DNA of 64,000 nt from Ferruginibacter sp. HRS2-29 (lineage in GTDB: Bacteria; Bacteroidota; Bacteroidia; Chitinophagales; Chitinophagaceae): the NCBI RefSeq assembly GCF_024343615.1, contig NZ_RJUB01000162.1:186001-250000 (forward strand), given 5' to 3'. The position numbers and the translations under genes are program-made. This document shows positions 19,201-26,496 of this stretch, one piece after another; position 1 is the first letter of the stretch; each line of letters starts with the position of its first letter. The notes under the pieces are model-generated. The model was not told the DNA's origin. It did not search any database and saw only the letters and a program-made list of their open reading frames with translations.

Positions 19201-19380
19201 CCGCTTAAGAGAGATGGCTTGGGTATTGATCCTGAAGGAAATGGCAATAACTTCGGAAACGCGATCGGTTCACAGGGTGGACAGGCCGCAGTAAGGGCCA
19301 ATACCGGCAGTATTACCGTAGTAGGAATGGGTGTCCCTCCAACTCGCCAACTGATCCTTGGAGTAAACGTAAAATTTTAA
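16249..19380 (+). CDS. SusC-like TonB-dependent outer-membrane receptor (xylan PUL)
   Basis: Outer-membrane porin-receptor of 1043 residues that imports oligosaccharides using TonB energy. A signal peptide ends at about residue 35 (VVAFAQ). Residues about 37-110 form the carboxypeptidase-D regulatory-like domain (VKGRVTDDKGAPVVGASV), followed by the TonB-contact and plug region (GEVVVIGYGSQKKKDVTGS, about 117-235) and the 22-strand barrel ending in the terminal aromatic VNVKF. ATG 16249 is the first in frame; ATG 16276 (MSKNSKAK) is equally possible and leaves the signal peptide intact. susD follows after 18 bases. Control by the divergent LacI protein is inferred from the palindromes upstream. 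Confidence 0.95.
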   Translation: MHNKKTKLTMSKNSKAKVLCLTLVLQLFAVVAFAQNLTVKGRVTDDKGAPVVGASVTVKGTADGTSTDGAGDYTISAARGATLVVSSVNFESIEVKVRSAVENVTLTSSDKALGEVVVIGYGSQKKKDVTGSTVTVKGETLNEIKAPNIYNQLQGRVAGVDIVSNSSNIGSTGQILIRGSRSLSGNNSPLIVVDGMAYGGSLNDLDPENIANVDVLKDASATAIYGSRGSNGVIIVTTKRGTPGRATVSYNGYVGKVNVIDTYRLFNGAEYAQFKADAAAGNSNTPGQNLYALTADETANLAKGVSTDWQDLLLTSGLRTSHDVNVRGGNDKTQYFFGLGYYKETGVIHNQILERYSFNVNIDHKVSDRVKVGFTSFNTMTRSNRTGTNAYGAATRLSPLFAPYNADGSLNFKPAIQQGADQQQINPLTSIGNNDLIRAFQRRYQFQHNVYGEVKILKDLKFRSTFGYGWSQTLNENYTGPNTVFNTNTTTAGSTLSQVNAEGWQYTINNSLEYNKTFAQKHKLQVLALQEIQKNHFQSQGFDGVGVPANFIQTFNWQLVTTINSQAGNFNESGLIGYMGRALYSYDDKYLATATIRSDESSVLAPGHQRTTYPAVSVGWNIDKERFMQNVKFVSGLKLRAGWGISSNAGIGAYTTLGSLTSNFYNFGTNNQNGYLINTAPNPELGWEKTKGTNIGLDFGLFNNRLTGSIDFYKNKTYDILLVKNLPRSLGINSQTTNVGETSSRGMEFTLSSINVKSNKRDGFVWRTDFNAAFNREKITALQNNLQQDIGNGWFVGQPLSVIFDYKKIGIWQTSEAAEAAVYGVFPGDIKIQDLNNDKAITAADRQVIGTFQPDLVAGLTNHFEYKNFDLNVVMYGRFGQTAVVTYLSADGSGAGYPFFGNSRVSQLKVNYWTPTNPTNDFPQPDAGRDGQNFTSTLTYRDGSFIKIRTIDLGYNVSGKLLSKAKIQSLRIYASAQNPFILWAPLKRDGLGIDPEGNGNNFGNAIGSQGGQAAVRANTGSITVVGMGVPPTRQLILGVNVKF

Positions 19381-19398
19381 TACAATAAACTTATTAAT

Positions 19399-21180
19399 AT
19401 GAAACATAAATATTTCAGCTACAGCCTCATCCTTGTGCTACTGTTGGCAACTTCCGGGTGTAAAAAGATCCTGGAGGAACAGCCAAGAACATCCTTTACA
19501 CCAAGTTTTTTCACTACCACTGATGGCCTCCAGGGGGGGATTGCCGGTATCTATTCCAGCTTCAGGGGTTTTTGGGGCACCCAGATATTCACTCAACTGT
19601 TTAACACAGGAACCGATGAAAGCAAACGCGGTTCCGCAGCGGATGTAACGCATTGGTTCACGTATAATAATCCTTCCATAAAAAGTAATACCGACGATTA
19701 CCTTGGTTTCTGGAATACCATGTACATCGATATCAATACAGCAAACGGTATCTTACAATATGGCGCTGATGCAGATATACCGGCAGCTACAAAAACCCAA
19801 TTGCTTGCACAGGCGAAATTTCTACGTGGGTTCTGTTACTTTTACCTTGTAACTACCTTTGGACAAGTGCCATTGCATACTACTTTCAATACATCTGCTT
19901 CGGCAGCAGATGCACCGGCTCCTTTGGCTGATGTATATGCGCAGATCATTAAAGACTTCACAGAAGCGGCTGCTGATCTGTCACCTACACCGGCGGCCAA
20001 CAATGGCAAGATCGCGACTAAGGCAACCGCTTTATACTTACTGGCCAAAACACACCTCTGGCGCGGATGGTCTTCTGTTGCTCAACCTACAGATTTTACC
20101 GTTGCTTACACAACGGCAAAAGACCTGATAGATAACAAAGCCACTTATGGGCTGAACTTACTGCCTTTTTTCCCTTCTGTATTTAAAGAAGGCAATGAAT
20201 ACAGCAGTGAGGTGTTGATGGTGGTGGATCATACCAGGGATCTGAAATATGGCCAGAACAATTCACCTGGTTCAGGTGGTGGCGGAGCCGGGGCAAACCA
20301 GTCTAATTTCTTCTGGCGTCCTACTTATACAAATATCAATGCCAACTATCCTGCAACGGGTGGTTCAAATATGACCGTAAGGGATCCTGCAAACGGCCGG
20401 CCTTACCAACGTATCAGGCCGAATACACGATATGTACTCGATCAGGCGTTTGCCAACAGGGCCACAGATTCCAGGTATGATGGAACATTCCAAACAGTAT
20501 GGTTGTCTAATAGTGTAGCCAATTCTGTACGAGGCACTACCGGCGTAACAACCCCACGGGGTACTTTGATCAATCAGGTGGATACTTCTATCTGGATGAG
20601 AGACAGGCTTGTAACGCCTGCGGAAAGAGCAGCCTTTAAAGGGGTTATGTTTGAGCCGGAACATCTTACCGGCGCAACTGTTCCATATACAACTGCTTTT
20701 TACCCCAGCATGAGAAAATGGGATGATTCAACCAGGGTTGATATGAACGATTATTCGGACAGGCCTTACATCCTGTTTCGCTTTGCAGATCTTTACCTCA
20801 TAGCAGCTGAAGCCGCATTCAAAGGCGGAGGAACTCCTCAGCAGGCGGCAGATATGATCAATGTGCTTAGGACAAGGGCAGCTTTAAAAGCAAACCAAAC
20901 CCCTGCGGAATATGCAGCAGCGGTTCTTGCTCAGCAGGTGACTCCGGCACAAATCACGCTTGATTTTATTTTGGATGAAAGGAGCCGTGAGTTCTTCGCT
21001 GAAGATACCCGTTGGTGGGATCTTGCACGCACCAAGAAACTGGTGGATCGTGTACAGGCATGGAATTCTGAAGGCGCGGCAGGTGTACAACCTTTTAACA
21101 TGTTGAGGCCTATTCCTCAGACACAGATCAATCTGGTGACAGAAGGGCCGACATTCCCGCAAAACCCGGGCTATCAATAG
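19399..21180 (+). CDS. SusD-like surface glycan-binding lipoprotein (xylan PUL)
   Basis: Outer-membrane lipoprotein of 593 residues that caps the SusC barrel and delivers oligosaccharides. A lipoprotein signal ends at SGC (Cys21). The usual SusD features follow: tetratricopeptide-like N-terminal helices (about 30-250), a variable binding domain with a glycine-rich stretch near residue 290 (SGGGGAGANQ), and the C-terminal block with RPYILFRFADLYLIAAEA and ERSREFFAEDTRWWDLART. It starts 18 bases after susC and is closed by a strong terminator, so the plus-strand half of this PUL is just susCD. Confidence 0.95.
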   Translation: MKHKYFSYSLILVLLLATSGCKKILEEQPRTSFTPSFFTTTDGLQGGIAGIYSSFRGFWGTQIFTQLFNTGTDESKRGSAADVTHWFTYNNPSIKSNTDDYLGFWNTMYIDINTANGILQYGADADIPAATKTQLLAQAKFLRGFCYFYLVTTFGQVPLHTTFNTSASAADAPAPLADVYAQIIKDFTEAAADLSPTPAANNGKIATKATALYLLAKTHLWRGWSSVAQPTDFTVAYTTAKDLIDNKATYGLNLLPFFPSVFKEGNEYSSEVLMVVDHTRDLKYGQNNSPGSGGGGAGANQSNFFWRPTYTNINANYPATGGSNMTVRDPANGRPYQRIRPNTRYVLDQAFANRATDSRYDGTFQTVWLSNSVANSVRGTTGVTTPRGTLINQVDTSIWMRDRLVTPAERAAFKGVMFEPEHLTGATVPYTTAFYPSMRKWDDSTRVDMNDYSDRPYILFRFADLYLIAAEAAFKGGGTPQQAADMINVLRTRAALKANQTPAEYAAAVLAQQVTPAQITLDFILDERSREFFAEDTRWWDLARTKKLVDRVQAWNSEGAAGVQPFNMLRPIPQTQINLVTEGPTFPQNPGYQ

Positions 21181-21210
21181 AGTTTTTTTCAATATGTAGT
21201 TTATAACACC

Positions 21211-21239
21211 GGGGGACAGTTTTCTGTCCCCCTTTTTTT
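21211..21239 (+). terminator. Rho-independent terminator after susD
   Basis: Perfect nine-base-pair hairpin GGGGGACAG-TTTT-CTGTCCCCC followed by seven T residues, 30 bases after the susD stop. It is the clearest intrinsic terminator I found in the window. Confidence 0.93.
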
Positions 21240-21498
21240 ACCCTAACAGGAAGACCGGCAATAATAATGGGGGCTGGGGATATTAGTACTAGGGCTAAAC
21301 CAGGAGTTGATATGTCGAAATAAACTGGTTTGAATCAGAATGACCGGTCAGAGTTTTCGTCTACGCTTAAGTAAACAACAAAATGTAAAGAAATAAAAAT
21401 ATCTCCCAAAGGAAATGTTTTCCATGGCTCAGTTTTTTTACAGCAGTTCGCGGAGATCTTTTTGACAGGCATTGTTTATAATGTAAAATCCCGGGCGT
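21240..21498. other. Non-coding stretch between susD terminator and lipoprotein esterase
   Basis: Together with the terminator this makes a 318-base gap between the susD stop and the stop of the convergent esterase. I see no gene, repeat or second terminator in it. Confidence 0.6.
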
Positions 21499-22458
21499 TT
21501 ACAGCTCATCCAAACGCAGCCTGCCCCAAAGGAAAGGCTGCAGGTCCTGCCAGTATTCTCCACCCAGCGATAGGTTAACGGTATGTGTCATATCAGGCTG
21601 AGCTACAAGAATACAGGAATTTCCGGAAGCGTTTATGGCCTGTTGTGTAGGTACGGCGTTTTGTGTCCAGGTATAGTTGTTGTTATTTGAATCATATTCC
21701 TTTGCATGGAACATCAGTACAGGAGAATCCCAGGCGTCGTACTGAAAGCTTCCTGGCTGGTTTGCGGGGTCATCGTTTACCAGAGATGCGCCCGTAGAAA
21801 TGGATCCATTTGTTCTGCTTGAAAACCCCGGCCAATCACTCGTACCCGAACCTGCATCGTATTCTATCGCATTTAACAATGACAAAGCCCCACCGGCAGA
21901 CCCACCGAATACAATGATCCTCGAAGTATCGATAAAGTAGGTGTCCGCATTTTTTTTGAGAAATCGTATTGCATTTTGTGCGTCTTCGAGGGCAGTTGTC
22001 ACAGCATACATTCTTAGTTCAGGCGACTGATTGCCTCCTTGTCTGGTTAAGCGATAATTGATGGTAGCGCAGATATAGCCTGCTGTGGCATAGGTAAAAG
22101 CCTCCGGCTTCCATGCATTTTTATCCCCGCCTACAAAGCCGCCGCCATGGATCATAACCAGCAGTGGTTGTTTTTTGATAGGGGTGGCATTGGGGGGCAT
22201 ATAAACATCCATTTTCATCCTGAGTGTATCCTTGGTCAGTTCAACAGATTTTGTAAGCTCCGAAGTGTATTGAAGTTGTTGAAAATTCGCCCGCCTGGAA
22301 TATTCAACTTGCAAAACATTTATTTCAGCATCCTCAAACTGTTTGCTGGCGTACATTCCATCACCGGGCAATGCGGGATTGTCTTTTTTGCTACAGCTCC
22401 CGAGTATGCATATAAGTAGTAGTGATAATAGGGTGGGTGTATTAGTTCCTGCTTTCAT
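21499..22458 (-). CDS. Lipoprotein alpha/beta-hydrolase esterase (HSL/BD-FAE type)
   Basis: Exported esterase of 319 residues anchored as a lipoprotein (signal ending GSC, Cys22, then SKK). The fold is carboxylesterase/hormone-sensitive-lipase type: oxyanion motif HGGGF at 104-108, nucleophile Ser187 in FGGSAGG and a late His near 297 in DMTHTV. Related small esterases of xylan loci remove acetyl or feruloyl groups. It is convergent with susD of the xylan PUL and carries its own unlinked start, so membership of that locus is plausible but not shown. Substrate unknown. Confidence 0.8.
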   Translation of the reverse strand: MKAGTNTPTLLSLLLICILGSCSKKDNPALPGDGMYASKQFEDAEINVLQVEYSRRANFQQLQYTSELTKSVELTKDTLRMKMDVYMPPNATPIKKQPLLVMIHGGGFVGGDKNAWKPEAFTYATAGYICATINYRLTRQGGNQSPELRMYAVTTALEDAQNAIRFLKKNADTYFIDTSRIIVFGGSAGGALSLLNAIEYDAGSGTSDWPGFSSRTNGSISTGASLVNDDPANQPGSFQYDAWDSPVLMFHAKEYDSNNNNYTWTQNAVPTQQAINASGNSCILVAQPDMTHTVNLSLGGEYWQDLQPFLWGRLRLDEL

Positions 22459-22798
22459 AGTTAGCTTTTGTTACTCATAAATAAGTACTGTTATTGTTTA
22501 CCAGATGTTCGTTATTAGCCCATATCGCATGCACTCAATAAAGCATCTTGGCCGTAAAGACTTTTATTTCTGCAGAAAGTTTAACGAAACTTTTTTATAT
22601 GTGGCAACTGGTGCATTAAGTAATGACTTTTTCAATGTATGAAACACCGGATGAACTATTGAATAAGACGAGGGAAGTGTGATTGACGAAATGTTTCGTA
22701 CTTTAGCCCTGTTCAGGTGTTTTTATAGCAATTTTGCTTTTCAAATTTTTTTTGCAGACCATCAGACGGCCATAGATTTTACAATTCAATTTACCAGG
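22459..22798. other. Divergent intergenic region, no gene seen
   Basis: About 340 bases between the divergent esterase and the small secreted protein. A weak rightward -7-like box TACTTTAG lies at 22699-22706 without a matching -33 element. I found nothing else. Confidence 0.5.
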
Positions 22799-23209
22799 AT
22801 GAAATTATGCTCCTTTTTATTTTTATACCTTATCGCTTACGGATCCGGAGCCCAGGTACAGACGCAACGAGGCTTTCTCCAGCGGGTGGTTACTTTTAAT
22901 AAAGTATTACACCCGCAACTTTCCAAAACCCCGCTAACCCTTACAGATGGGAAACCTATTGATGATTTCTTTTCCTTATTGGAAAAAAACTGGGCGGATG
23001 CTTCCATAGATTCTTTAAAAAAATATCCTTCTTCTTTCACAAATGAGGAGTATAAGCGACTGGATGCTTACACTTATCTGTGGGCACTCGCCAGTGTAAA
23101 ACAGGATATGAATGCCGCCTCCACTCACACCAATCAATTGGTAAGGTTATATATGGCGCCGGCATTGCTGCGGGACCTTACGATGCTGGAGCGGCTTCGC
23201 AATCGCTGA
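22799..23209 (+). CDS. Small exported protein of unknown function, possibly frameshifted
   Basis: 136 residues starting at ATG 22799 with a signal peptide (MKLCSFLFLYLIAYGSGAQ). A more upstream start at 22679 would add 40 residues lacking signal character. The mature part is helical and charged (GFLQRVVTFNKVLHPQL, DDFFSLLEKNWADASIDSLKK). I do not recognise a family. The frame ends at 23209, but the next forward frame stays open from about 23175 to 23294 and reads as plausible protein (IADLDFFATLDNKLSSF), so the true C-terminus may have been lost to a frameshift. It stands alone between divergent and convergent neighbours. Confidence 0.5.
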   Translation: MKLCSFLFLYLIAYGSGAQVQTQRGFLQRVVTFNKVLHPQLSKTPLTLTDGKPIDDFFSLLEKNWADASIDSLKKYPSSFTNEEYKRLDAYTYLWALASVKQDMNAASTHTNQLVRLYMAPALLRDLTMLERLRNR

Positions 23210-23594
23210 CTTAGATTTTTTTGCTACGTTAGACAATAAACTTTCATCATTTAATAAAAATATGGTACAACTTATCGATAAGAACAGCGAGTAAAGCCCT
23301 TTCATCTCTCATGTCAGAAAAAGCGTTAAGGGATATTGAAAGGATTGCAATCAGGATGCTGAAATATTTATTTCGGACAAGATTTATGAAGGATAATGCA
23401 GAAATGCAGAAGAAAAGTCTGAACCCGCTGTTCGGGATGAGATTAATAAGTATAACAATAATAAAGCTGCATATTGTAAACAAACCTTTAAGGCAGAAAT
23501 TGAGCATCACCGGCCCAAACTTCCCCATACCTTGCTAATCAGCTGGTCACAGTGTTTGCAATTCATTTTTACTAAGATGATATTATGTTGCTTT
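23210..23594. other. Gap with possible degenerate coding remnant
   Basis: About 385 bases. Plus-strand frames contain short protein-like stretches broken by stops: one continues the preceding gene to 23294, and another around 23405-23560 reads AEEKSEPAVRDEINKYNNN. The minus-strand alternative is an implausible run of hydrophobic residues. I assign no family; it could be a decayed tail of the upstream gene. Confidence 0.3.
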
Positions 23595-24248
23595 CTATTT
23601 TTTTGCTAAGAGCTTAACATCGAATTCTATATCATCTGACATGGTCTGATCGGCTAACAGCGCATAAAACTTTCCTGATTTGTAGTGGACACCCCATTTC
23701 GTCCTGTCTATTGTAAGTTTACCACTTGCTTCAATAAAAGTATTACTGATAGTGACTTTGGCGGGGAAAGCAACAGGGTGGGTAATGCCTTTGATGGTAA
23801 GATTGGCCGTAATTTCTTTTTCCAGCTCATTTATGGACGCTACTTTGATGATGCTAACGGTGGTAAAGGGGAATTTTTCAACATCAAAAAAATCGGCGTT
23901 TTTTAAATGGTTAACCAGGTTATTATTACGCCCATGCCTTTCATCTTCAATCGTACTCATATCAACTTCTACGGTACCCCCGATCAGCTGTCCATTTTCA
24001 ACCATCAGTTCCCCTCTTTTTATGTACACGAACCCTGTATGGCTGTTTGAACCAATTAGCATGGCCCCCTTCCATTTTACCAGGCTTTCACTGGTATCTA
24101 TTGCCACGTAATTTTCATCACCTGCATGCAGGGACAGGGGGCTTGCCTGGGCACCGGTTTTATCATGCTCTTTTTTAGATCCACCGCAACCAAAGAAGCA
24201 CGGAGCAATAAGCAACATTAAAAATGTAATTGAGCGTTTGTTGTTCAT
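23595..24248 (-). CDS. YceI-like domain lipoprotein
   Basis: Exported lipoprotein of 217 residues with a lipobox ending FGC (Cys21, then GGSKKEHDK). Residues about 45-215 match the YceI/lipocalin-like fold: a substrate-mimic start (VAIDTSESLVKWKGAM), the central SNSHTGFVYIKRGEL, and the late block LTIKGITHPVAFPAKV and IDRTKWGVHYKSGKF. YceI proteins bind isoprenoid-type lipids in a beta-barrel, and members are often stress induced. No partner gene is adjacent. Ligand unknown. Confidence 0.85.
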   Translation of the reverse strand: MNNKRSITFLMLLIAPCFFGCGGSKKEHDKTGAQASPLSLHAGDENYVAIDTSESLVKWKGAMLIGSNSHTGFVYIKRGELMVENGQLIGGTVEVDMSTIEDERHGRNNNLVNHLKNADFFDVEKFPFTTVSIIKVASINELEKEITANLTIKGITHPVAFPAKVTISNTFIEASGKLTIDRTKWGVHYKSGKFYALLADQTMSDDIEFDVKLLAKK

Positions 24249-24504
24249 ACTTGAAAATTTATAAGATGATAAATAATTGACAAATGGATCTTCAAATCCT
24301 GTAGCTATACGTGCAGCCTGTTTCTTTAATTCTTATGGAACCACCAGCGCACTATTTGCTTTTAATACCCTTTGGTACCAGGTTTAGCGAAACTAGCCTG
24401 ATATTTCTAGCACCATAAATTTGTAGTGTAAATAAAAATGTAACTTTTGTAAAAAAACTTTTTACATATGGTTCAGCACCGAAATTTCCGGTGGGGAAAG
24501 TTGA
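24249..24504. other. Intergenic stretch upstream of the YceI gene
   Basis: Between the YceI start and the response-regulator remnant. I see no gene and no exact promoter pair for the leftward YceI gene. With the remnant and the following 131 bases the whole gap is 513 bases. A CGGGCC-AG-GGCCCG palindrome at 24743-24756 lies just past the stop of the next lipoprotein; it lacks a T tract, so I do not call it a terminator. Confidence 0.4.
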
Positions 24505-24630
24505 AGGGTTGATAGTTGGCGCAACCTGGATATGTTTATATCAAAACTTAGAAAAAAACCGGAAGCTGATTCCACGATCAAAATAGTGATTATCCGTGGA
24601 AAAGGGTTTAAGCTGGAAATTAACGTATGA
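24505..24630 (+). pseudogene. C-terminal remnant of an OmpR-type winged-helix response regulator
   Basis: Downstream of an in-frame stop, about 41 codons remain open and encode the last third of an OmpR/PhoB DNA-binding domain. The recognisable part is NLDMFISKLRKKPEADS followed by IKIVIIRGKGFKLEI and a stop, matching the recognition helix and C-terminal beta-hairpin of Bacteroidota regulators (consensus like VFISRLRKYL and VRGKGFKLE). No receiver domain or first helices are found upstream, so the body of the gene has been deleted. An ATG at 24532 falls inside the recognition helix and is unlikely to be a real start. Confidence 0.7.
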
Positions 24631-24761
24631 TAAAAATAAAAACCGCATAACGGATCCAGGGAAGCATGGACCCGGCGAAGTAAAATGATTTGCCAGCAGC
24701 CACTTATAGTTGGGGCGATGGTTTAAAGTATTCTGGAGTTCACGGGCCAGGGCCCGATATT

Positions 24762-25352
24762 TTATATGTACTTCAATATGGTAAGTACGTAATTGTCTCC
24801 ATTCATGATGTAGTAATTTGTCAAAACTAAGATTTCCTTTACGTTATCATCATCAATGTCTTTTAAAATGATACCGATAATATGGTCTCCGTTGAAATCC
24901 AGTGTTTTTAAATCCTTTTTATTTTCATTGGTTACTGCCAGGTCAATTTTAGACATAGTTAATGAGTCATAATTACAGGTAATTTCAATTTTCCTGTTAT
25001 TGTCCAGGTACTGGGTGCCTAATTTTTTGTCTTTAAATCCTGATAGCACAAGGTCAAAAGAGGTTAAGATATTTAGTTGATTTAGTTTTTTGAAAATTTT
25101 GGTACTGCTGTCAAATGTTTCCAAAGCAGGATTTGATGTATGTAATTTTTCTAATGCTTTACCAGATAAATTTTCATGGCCCGCATAACTTCTTCTGAAA
25201 CTCAATCTTTCAATTTCCTGAAGTCCGCTTTTAATTTTTACTTCATTTTTGTATGTTTTGTCTTTTGGAGTTTGCTCAAATATTTTGTCTTTTTTTTGTT
25301 CGTTACACGCAAATAGTAGTAGCGACGCAAAAAAAACGATGATAATTCTCAT
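24762..25352 (-). CDS. Lipoprotein of unknown function
   Basis: 196-residue exported protein with a lipoprotein signal (MRIIIVFFASLLLFACNEQ, Cys16). The mature part is lysine-rich and ends with an acidic segment, FNGDHIIGIILKDIDDDNVKEILV, resembling the Asp-rich FG-GAP/VCBS-type loops of surface beta-propeller repeats. I recognise no family. A promoter-like element lies 60-90 bases upstream. The gene is isolated, and its lower GC content than the neighbours may indicate a separate origin. Confidence 0.6.
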   Translation of the reverse strand: MRIIIVFFASLLLFACNEQKKDKIFEQTPKDKTYKNEVKIKSGLQEIERLSFRRSYAGHENLSGKALEKLHTSNPALETFDSSTKIFKKLNQLNILTSFDLVLSGFKDKKLGTQYLDNNRKIEITCNYDSLTMSKIDLAVTNENKKDLKTLDFNGDHIIGIILKDIDDDNVKEILVLTNYYIMNGDNYVLTILKYI

Positions 25353-25414
25353 TGAAATAAAGTTATGCTGGTTTTAAAAATTCACCGGGGATGCCTGTTG
25401 ATTGATGTGTGCTG

Positions 25415-25443
25415 CAAATGTAACGGAAAGCTAGAAAGTGAAA
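25415..25443 (-). promoter_or_regulatory. Candidate promoter for the lipoprotein at 24762-25352
   Basis: On the minus strand: TTTC, a 17-base spacer, then TACATTTG, an exact match to the Bacteroidota -7 box TAnnTTTG and identical to the box before gntR. It lies about 63 bases upstream of the ATG. Confidence 0.45.
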
Positions 25444-25513
25444 GCCCTTTTTCACCAGAGTCTATCAGTCTTTTTCGAAACATGGCAGAAGGTTCAGACG
25501 AAATTGGTTAGCC

Positions 25514-25590
25514 GTGAAGACGGAAGCAGTAGGGTAGGGTTTTAGCTGATCTCTTCCCGTCATCCCCGCAAACGATCTTCCCGTCTTCAC
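25514..25590. repeat. Long-range inverted repeat GTGAAGACGG / CCGTCTTCAC
   Basis: A perfect ten-base inverted repeat, arms at 25514-25523 and 25581-25590, separated by 57 bases just upstream of the gntR promoter. It could form a long stem-loop, be a pair of protein-binding half sites, or mark the ends of a lost element. The spacer codes for nothing I can recognise. The gap 25353-25661 holds this repeat plus the two promoters and no gene. Confidence 0.5.
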
Positions 25591-25607
25591 AGAAAAAAAT
25601 AATTTTT

Positions 25608-25637
25608 TTTGGAAATTAAAAAAACATCCTACATTTG
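25608..25637 (+). promoter_or_regulatory. Promoter of the gntR regulator gene
   Basis: TTTG at 25608-25611, an 18-base spacer and TACATTTG at 25630-25637, an exact match to the Bacteroidota promoter consensus. The predicted transcription start (about 25643) falls inside the adjacent operator. Confidence 0.65.
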
Positions 25638-25639
25638 GT

Positions 25640-25658
25640 ATGTACGAACATACATACA
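25640..25658. promoter_or_regulatory. Candidate GntR operator upstream of gntR
   Basis: ATGTACGAACAT followed by ACATACA. The first 12 bases form a palindrome with ATGT/ACAT arms and recur exactly upstream of the PUL susC (26438-26449). It overlaps the predicted transcription start and ends three bases before the gntR ATG, a classical autorepression position. Confidence 0.65.
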
Positions 25659-25661
25659 ATC

Positions 25662-26390
25662 ATGGATTTTGAAATTGACCACCGCAGTTCACTCCCTTTG
25701 CACATGCAGGTAGAATCTATGTTGCGTAAGCTGATAGAAAAACCTGAATATAAGAATGGGAAGCTCTTGCCCAATGAGATCAACATAGCTAAGCGGCTGG
25801 GGATCTCCAGGAGTACGGTACGGCAGGCCACCAATAAACTGGTGTTCGAGAGCCTGCTCGTACGGAAGAAAGGAGTGGGTACACGTGTGGCCAAAAACAG
25901 TATTACTACCCAATTGAACAACTGGACGAGTTTCACCCACGAGATGGATGAAAAGGGACTGCCGTTCAAAAACTACAGCATCAAGGTGCACATGGTAGTA
26001 CCGGATAAAGAAATTCAGCAATTGTTCGGGATCGGGGCCGATGAAAAGATCCTGAAGATGGAACGTTTGAAAGGGCCTGATTCTGGCCCGCTGGTATTTT
26101 TCATTTCGTATTTTCACCCGCGTACAGGACTGAGCATACAGGACGATTTTTCAAAACCATTGTACGAAACCCTGGAACGCGATCATCATATAGTGGCCGC
26201 ATTATCCAAAGAGGGGATCAGCGCCATTGTAGCAGATGCAAAACTCAGCAAGGTGCTGAATGTAAAAACAGGTGCGCCGATATTATTCCGGAAACGGGTA
26301 GTATGTGATCCGGGCGACAGGCCTTTTGAATATAACCTGGGCTATTACAGGGCCGACAGGTTTACTTACACGATTGATATAGCACGATAA
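25662..26390 (+). CDS. GntR-family (HutC/UTRA) regulator of the GH92 PUL
   Basis: Cytoplasmic regulator of 242 residues. I start at ATG 25662 (MDFEIDHRSSLPLHMQVE) because the GntR winged helix begins here; an upstream TTG start would translate through the operator. The winged helix covers about residues 5-75 (RLGISRSTVRQATNKLVFE), and the UTRA ligand-binding domain about 95-240. Such regulators sense a sugar or sugar phosphate and release DNA. Identical 12-mers before this gene and before susC support autoregulation and control of the downstream nine-gene run. A phosphorylated hexose made by the ROK kinase is a plausible ligand, but that is inference. Confidence 0.92.
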   Translation: MDFEIDHRSSLPLHMQVESMLRKLIEKPEYKNGKLLPNEINIAKRLGISRSTVRQATNKLVFESLLVRKKGVGTRVAKNSITTQLNNWTSFTHEMDEKGLPFKNYSIKVHMVVPDKEIQQLFGIGADEKILKMERLKGPDSGPLVFFISYFHPRTGLSIQDDFSKPLYETLERDHHIVAALSKEGISAIVADAKLSKVLNVKTGAPILFRKRVVCDPGDRPFEYNLGYYRADRFTYTIDIAR

Positions 26391-26437
26391 TTTTTTTTAA
26401 TACACGACCGCCCTACGATACTTTGCCATTGATCTAT

Positions 26438-26462
26438 ATGTACGAACATGTATACATACATA
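26438..26462. promoter_or_regulatory. Candidate GntR operator upstream of PUL susC
   Basis: ATGTACGAACAT (26438-26449), identical to the site before gntR, overlaps a perfect eight-base palindrome TGTATACA and continues as TACATA. It lies 35 bases before the susC ATG. A poor -7-like sequence with TTTG at 26422-26425 precedes it. The shared 12-mer is the best regulatory evidence in this locus. Confidence 0.65.
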
Positions 26463-26496
26463 GGATCACGATTATTCAAACTTAACTGATTAAACG

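Noticed and set aside
23247..23528. 93-residue minus-strand frame with hydrophobic segments
   Set aside because: Isoleucine/leucine-rich from AT-rich antisense sequence; the plus strand has more protein-like remnants. No family resemblance.
24743..24756. CGGGCC-AG-GGCCCG palindrome near the end of the lipoprotein gene
   Set aside because: A two-base loop forces the stem open, and there is no T tract on the minus strand.
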